The notes under the pieces: model-generated
The model's database searches: none
Told to the model about the DNA's origin: nothing
What the model saw: only the letters and a program-made list of their open reading frames with translations
Program-made: the position numbers and the translations under genes
Shown: one piece after another, positions 7,051-9,720 of the stretch
How the letters are laid out: each line of letters opens with the position of its first letter
How positions within the stretch are numbered: position 1 is the first letter of the stretch
Source of the DNA: Bacteroidales bacterium
Lineage (GTDB): Bacteria > Bacteroidota > Bacteroidia > Bacteroidales > JAOZTL01
NCBI GenBank assembly: GCA_029942205.1
Contig: JAOZTL010000081.1
Location: forward strand, 1-9,720
DNA: 9,720 nt
Reading direction: 5' to 3'

Positions 7051-9210
7051 TTATTTATTGATGAATACTTGAATTCCTACTTTAAATGTAAACCCTTGCT
7101 GTGGGATTACTGCCGTATAAATTCCTGATTGTCCGTATAGTCCACCATGATTGATGTCTTCATCTAATAAATTTTCAAAATTAGCATATATTCTAAAATA
7201 TTTGCTAATATTATTTAGAGACAAATTTGCGTCTAAAGTATAATATCCTGTCTGTACGTTATCGGCAAATACTGCGGTATTGGCGTTGTGCATATCACTA
7301 ACCCACCTGAAGCGAGTCGAAATAGTTAGGTGCTCAAACAAATCCTGAGCAGTAACTCCTACCCATGCTTTGTGTTCCGAAATACGAGGAATGGACGTTT
7401 CCGTTTCATCTTCGGCAATGGATACAGCTTGGGTATACGAATAGTAACTATAAAATAATATATTCGAACCTATTTTTGCATCAAATAAGAAATCTCCGCC
7501 TATTATTTCCTGATGTCCAATATTTTCATTTCTCAGCCCACTCGTTGTCGATTGAAAATACTTGTTATACACACTTGTAGAGTATAGATTTCGTTCGATA
7601 AGATTTGTTAAATCATTATAATAACCAACTGCTTTGATTTTGTAATTATCGTTTATTCTTTGGGTTACACTGGCTTCAAATGAATGAACAATTTGGTTTT
7701 CGAGTGTCCAGTTTGGCTCTGTTTTTTGTACTTCGGCAGTCGAAAGCATAGTGATTGTTGGTGTTCCAAACTGTTCGTACTGATAAAATAACGACGGTGC
7801 TTGAAAAGCTTTTCCGTATATAAACTTGATTTCGGTATTGCTGGTAGGCGAAACAATAAGCCCAATGCGTGGGTTGAATGTTCCTTCGTAACGTGTTGAA
7901 TAATCGTAACGAGCACCTACTGTAATACTAATCAAATCAATAGGAGTAAATACTGCTTGCCCAAAACCTGAAATTCTATTTTCTTCAATCGTTAATGCAT
8001 TGTCTATTGACGTTGCATTGCTTCCTTCATATTTGTCTGATTGTCCTAAAACTTCGTCATTGGCATAAGGCGGGATACTTGTTGAAAATTCGTTATCCAT
8101 CCCGATAATGAATTGAATCTTGTCATTAATTTGCTGATTATAAGTAATAAGCCCAACAATGCTATTGTCTATTCCTGTCATGTACTGTTCGTAAGTATCG
8201 CCTACTGTTCCTGGCACTTTCCATTTATGGAATATCGTGTTTGCATCTTGAACATGATTTTTATAGCTAATATCAATGGCTAATTGTCCTGTATTTGACA
8301 ACTCTTTTTCATAAGTCGCCCAAACGATATTACTATACGTTTTCCACCGATTGTCTTTGTCGTAAATATAAATCGCTGGATTATGTCCCATGGCATTGCC
8401 TTCGTCAAATTGCTGACGATAAACGTTGAGCGAAAAATTTTTATAACTGGCATTCAAATAAATCGAATGGTCGTCAATTGGCTGTTGCGCCTGATTGGCA
8501 ATTGGATCAAGGTAATTCTCGATAATGTCATAAGCAGGATCTGTACCTCCAATGTCGTATCCTTCCGATTGATACATGCGTGCACTCAGGAAAAATGAAA
8601 GATCGTCGTTTACTCGCATCGAACTTTCTATGGAGGCATCTATCGTATTCAGGCTCGCATAATTGGCAGAAGCAGACATCGAGAAGTTACTTGCATTTTC
8701 ACTATTGTCAAATACAATATTAATAATGCCTGAAAATGCATCTGCTCCATAAGCCGCTGAAGCAGGACCATAAATAACTTCTACTCGTTCGGCATGTTGA
8801 ATAGAAATGGAATTCCCAATAGAAAGGAATGTGCCACTTGCCGAGTTTAGTTTATGCCCATTGATTAAAACCAAGAAACGATCGTTACCTGCAACACCTC
8901 TTACCGAATATAATTCGCCAAAACGCCCTGCATTAGAAGTAATATCAAAGCCTTGCACGTCTTTCAGTAAATCAGAAAGATCGTGATAGCCTCTGTCTTT
9001 TATTTGCTGACGACTAATGACTTGTATCGAGTTTGGTATTTCGGAAATGCTCTGTGCATAGCGACTTACTCCTGATATTACATCACCCATCAACGATTCT
9101 AGTGATTCGTCTGATAAATCGTCATTCTGTATAATACTGTCTTGTTGTGCATGCAAACCTACTGAATTAAAAAACAGTAAGAGTATAATAAATTGCTTTA
9201 AATTTTTCAT
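7051..9210 (-). CDS. TonB-dependent outer-membrane receptor
   Basis: This is a predicted outer-membrane beta-barrel for energy-dependent uptake. A signal peptide (residues 1-21, FIILLLFF core, likely cut after LHA) is followed by a short acidic stretch, and then by the plug domain (about 55-168), with IPNSIQVISRQQIKDRGYHD (58-77), LSDLLKDVQGFDI (78-90), a YSVRG motif (101-105), RFLVLINGHKLN (111-122) and VEVIYGPASAAYGADAFSGI (143-162). The remaining roughly 550 residues are barrel-like, with the typical FNPRIGL, YGKAFQAPS and FENLLDED signatures and a final strand GFTFKVGIQVFINK. At 719 residues it resembles BtuB/CirA-type receptors. It lacks the N-terminal carboxypeptidase-like domain usual in SusC and has no SusD neighbour. 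The ligand cannot be read from the sequence; siderophore, cobalamin or another metal complex are possibilities. No clear TonB box was identified. It is transcribed alone. Confidence 0.94.
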   Translation of the reverse strand: MKNLKQFIILLLFFNSVGLHAQQDSIIQNDDLSDESLESLMGDVISGVSRYAQSISEIPNSIQVISRQQIKDRGYHDLSDLLKDVQGFDITSNAGRFGELYSVRGVAGNDRFLVLINGHKLNSASGTFLSIGNSISIQHAERVEVIYGPASAAYGADAFSGIINIVFDNSENASNFSMSASANYASLNTIDASIESSMRVNDDLSFFLSARMYQSEGYDIGGTDPAYDIIENYLDPIANQAQQPIDDHSIYLNASYKNFSLNVYRQQFDEGNAMGHNPAIYIYDKDNRWKTYSNIVWATYEKELSNTGQLAIDISYKNHVQDANTIFHKWKVPGTVGDTYEQYMTGIDNSIVGLITYNQQINDKIQFIIGMDNEFSTSIPPYANDEVLGQSDKYEGSNATSIDNALTIEENRISGFGQAVFTPIDLISITVGARYDYSTRYEGTFNPRIGLIVSPTSNTEIKFIYGKAFQAPSLFYQYEQFGTPTITMLSTAEVQKTEPNWTLENQIVHSFEASVTQRINDNYKIKAVGYYNDLTNLIERNLYSTSVYNKYFQSTTSGLRNENIGHQEIIGGDFLFDAKIGSNILFYSYYSYTQAVSIAEDETETSIPRISEHKAWVGVTAQDLFEHLTISTRFRWVSDMHNANTAVFADNVQTGYYTLDANLSLNNISKYFRIYANFENLLDEDINHGGLYGQSGIYTAVIPQQGFTFKVGIQVFINK

Positions 9211-9268
9211 TTATTCGTCTTTTTTAAGTTAAAAATGTTTATTTTAGCTTTTATCCGCTACTATCATT

Positions 9269-9296
9269 CAAAGTTAATAAATCTAATTTAATCAAA
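9269..9296 (-). promoter_or_regulatory. Bacteroidota-type promoter candidate for the TonB-dependent receptor gene
   Basis: On the minus strand TAACTTTG (9276-9269) matches the -7 consensus TAnnTTTG exactly, and TTTG (9296-9293) lies 16 bases before it as the -33 element. That spacing is slightly short for the class. The -7 box ends 58 bases before the receptor ATG. The region is AT-rich, which raises the chance of a fortuitous match. Confidence 0.5.
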
Positions 9297-9368
9297 AAAA
9301 GAAAAACGTATTATTTTATATTTTTTTTTATATCTTGAATTGCTGTTATAAATTATGATTTTTTATTT

Positions 9369-9529
9369 ATACCAATTTAATATCAAAATACCCGAAATAA
9401 ATTCAAACTATTTTTTTGTTTTACAATCTTCAATTTTTTAGCATAGCCGTAGCTACGGTTAAAATTTTAAGTGCAGTAAAACGGAAAAAGATAACAGATT
9501 TATCGGGTGTTTTGGTGTTGAATTGGTAT
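9369..9529. mobile_element. MITE-like long palindromic element
   Basis: The 161-bp element is an imperfect inverted repeat along its whole length. The outer ends are ATACCAATTTAA...ATACCCGA (9369-9395) and, inverted, TCGGGTGTTTTG...AATTGGTAT (9503-9529). They agree in about 22 of 27 positions, with all differences being transitions. At the centre is a perfect 12-bp palindrome, CCGTAGCTACGG (9447-9458), and the arms between also align (GTAAAAC and an A-rich run on both sides). It encodes no protein with a start codon. The structure fits a non-autonomous transposable element mobilised in trans, or a long hairpin repeat. No target-site duplication is evident. Confidence 0.68.
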
Positions 9530-9685
9530 TATTCATAAGATCCAAGTATTGCTTGTATTATGAAATAATTTTATGAGAAAAAACAGACAGAAAATAAATA
9601 TTCTAAATTCATAATTAAGCTCCTATGAAAAATTAATTGCATATTCACTTTTCGATAAGTTATTGATTGTAATAGTTTTGCACAA
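9530..9685. other. AT-rich intergenic stretch without a recognisable gene
   Basis: No coding sequence, RNA gene or strong hairpin is visible. TAGTTTTG (9673-9680) matches TAnnTTTG on the plus strand, but no convincing -33 element lies at the right distance. The adjacent repeat copy also points to a minus-strand gene ending at the window edge, so this match is probably chance. Confidence 0.5.
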
Positions 9686-9717
9686 GTGCGTAAGCAACAT
9701 TAAATAGCACGAAGTGC
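9686..9717 (-). repeat. Hairpin repeat at the right edge, probably marking the end of a gene beyond the window
   Basis: On the minus strand this reads GCAC-TTC-GTGC followed by TATTTAATGTTGCTTACGCAC, a full 32-bp unit sharing its stem with the receptor-gene copy. The three bases before it (9718-9720) read TAA on the minus strand and are the last bases of the window. Because the copies behind all four complete genes start directly after a TAA stop, the next gene probably runs on the minus strand and ends exactly here. Confidence 0.87.
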
Positions 9718-9720
9718 TTA

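Noticed and set aside
992..7053. Integron attC sites behind gene stop codons
   Set aside because: The units are too short, lack the paired GTTRRRY/RYYYAAC core sites, and the genes lie on both strands with their own promoters and terminators. They include large housekeeping genes.
9401..9538. 45-codon open frame ending in LSGVLVLNWYYS inside the palindromic element
   Set aside because: It has no start codon and follows an in-frame stop. The composition follows from the inverted repeat. It could be a remnant of a transposase end, but that cannot be supported here.

Overview
The window looks like a low-GC chromosome segment from a Bacteroidota member, probably of Cytophaga type. The grounds are a BtuB/colicin-receptor-like TonB-dependent receptor, an exported WD40-caspase protein of a kind common in that phylum, a 684-residue HtpG of the Bacteroides length class, AT-rich leaders without Shine-Dalgarno sequences, and a TAnnTTTG-type promoter. 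No phage, plasmid or complete insertion sequence is visible.

Layout: trxB (+, 2-994) is convergent with a large exported WD40-caspase protein (-, 1282-4602). A divergent intergenic region follows, with a sigma-54-like promoter and a hairpin, and then htpG (+, 4859-6913). htpG is convergent with a TonB-dependent receptor (-, 7051-9210) across a strong bidirectional terminator (6959-6996). The last 510 bases hold no recognisable gene. They contain a receptor promoter candidate, a 161-bp MITE-like long palindrome (9369-9529) and, at the very edge, another copy of the dispersed repeat described next.

The most unusual feature is a short dispersed repeat. Each of the four genes ends in TAA, and in all four cases the repeat starts at the very next base, in the sense orientation of that gene. 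A unit is about 30-32 bp: a small hairpin with a 3-nt loop (usually TTC), then a conserved tail close to TTGATGTTGCTTACGCAC. The stems differ between copies but stay paired (GGTC/GACC, GCAC/GTGC, GGTA/TATC), which suggests selection on a sense-strand RNA hairpin. Nine units are visible: four in tandem behind trxB, one behind each of the other three genes, one orphan upstream of htpG, and one at the right edge that predicts another gene end at 9718-9720.

The genes do not form an obvious pathway. TrxB and HtpG are cytoplasmic redox and proteostasis housekeeping proteins. The caspase and the receptor are envelope or exported proteins. What links them is the shared 3'-end element.
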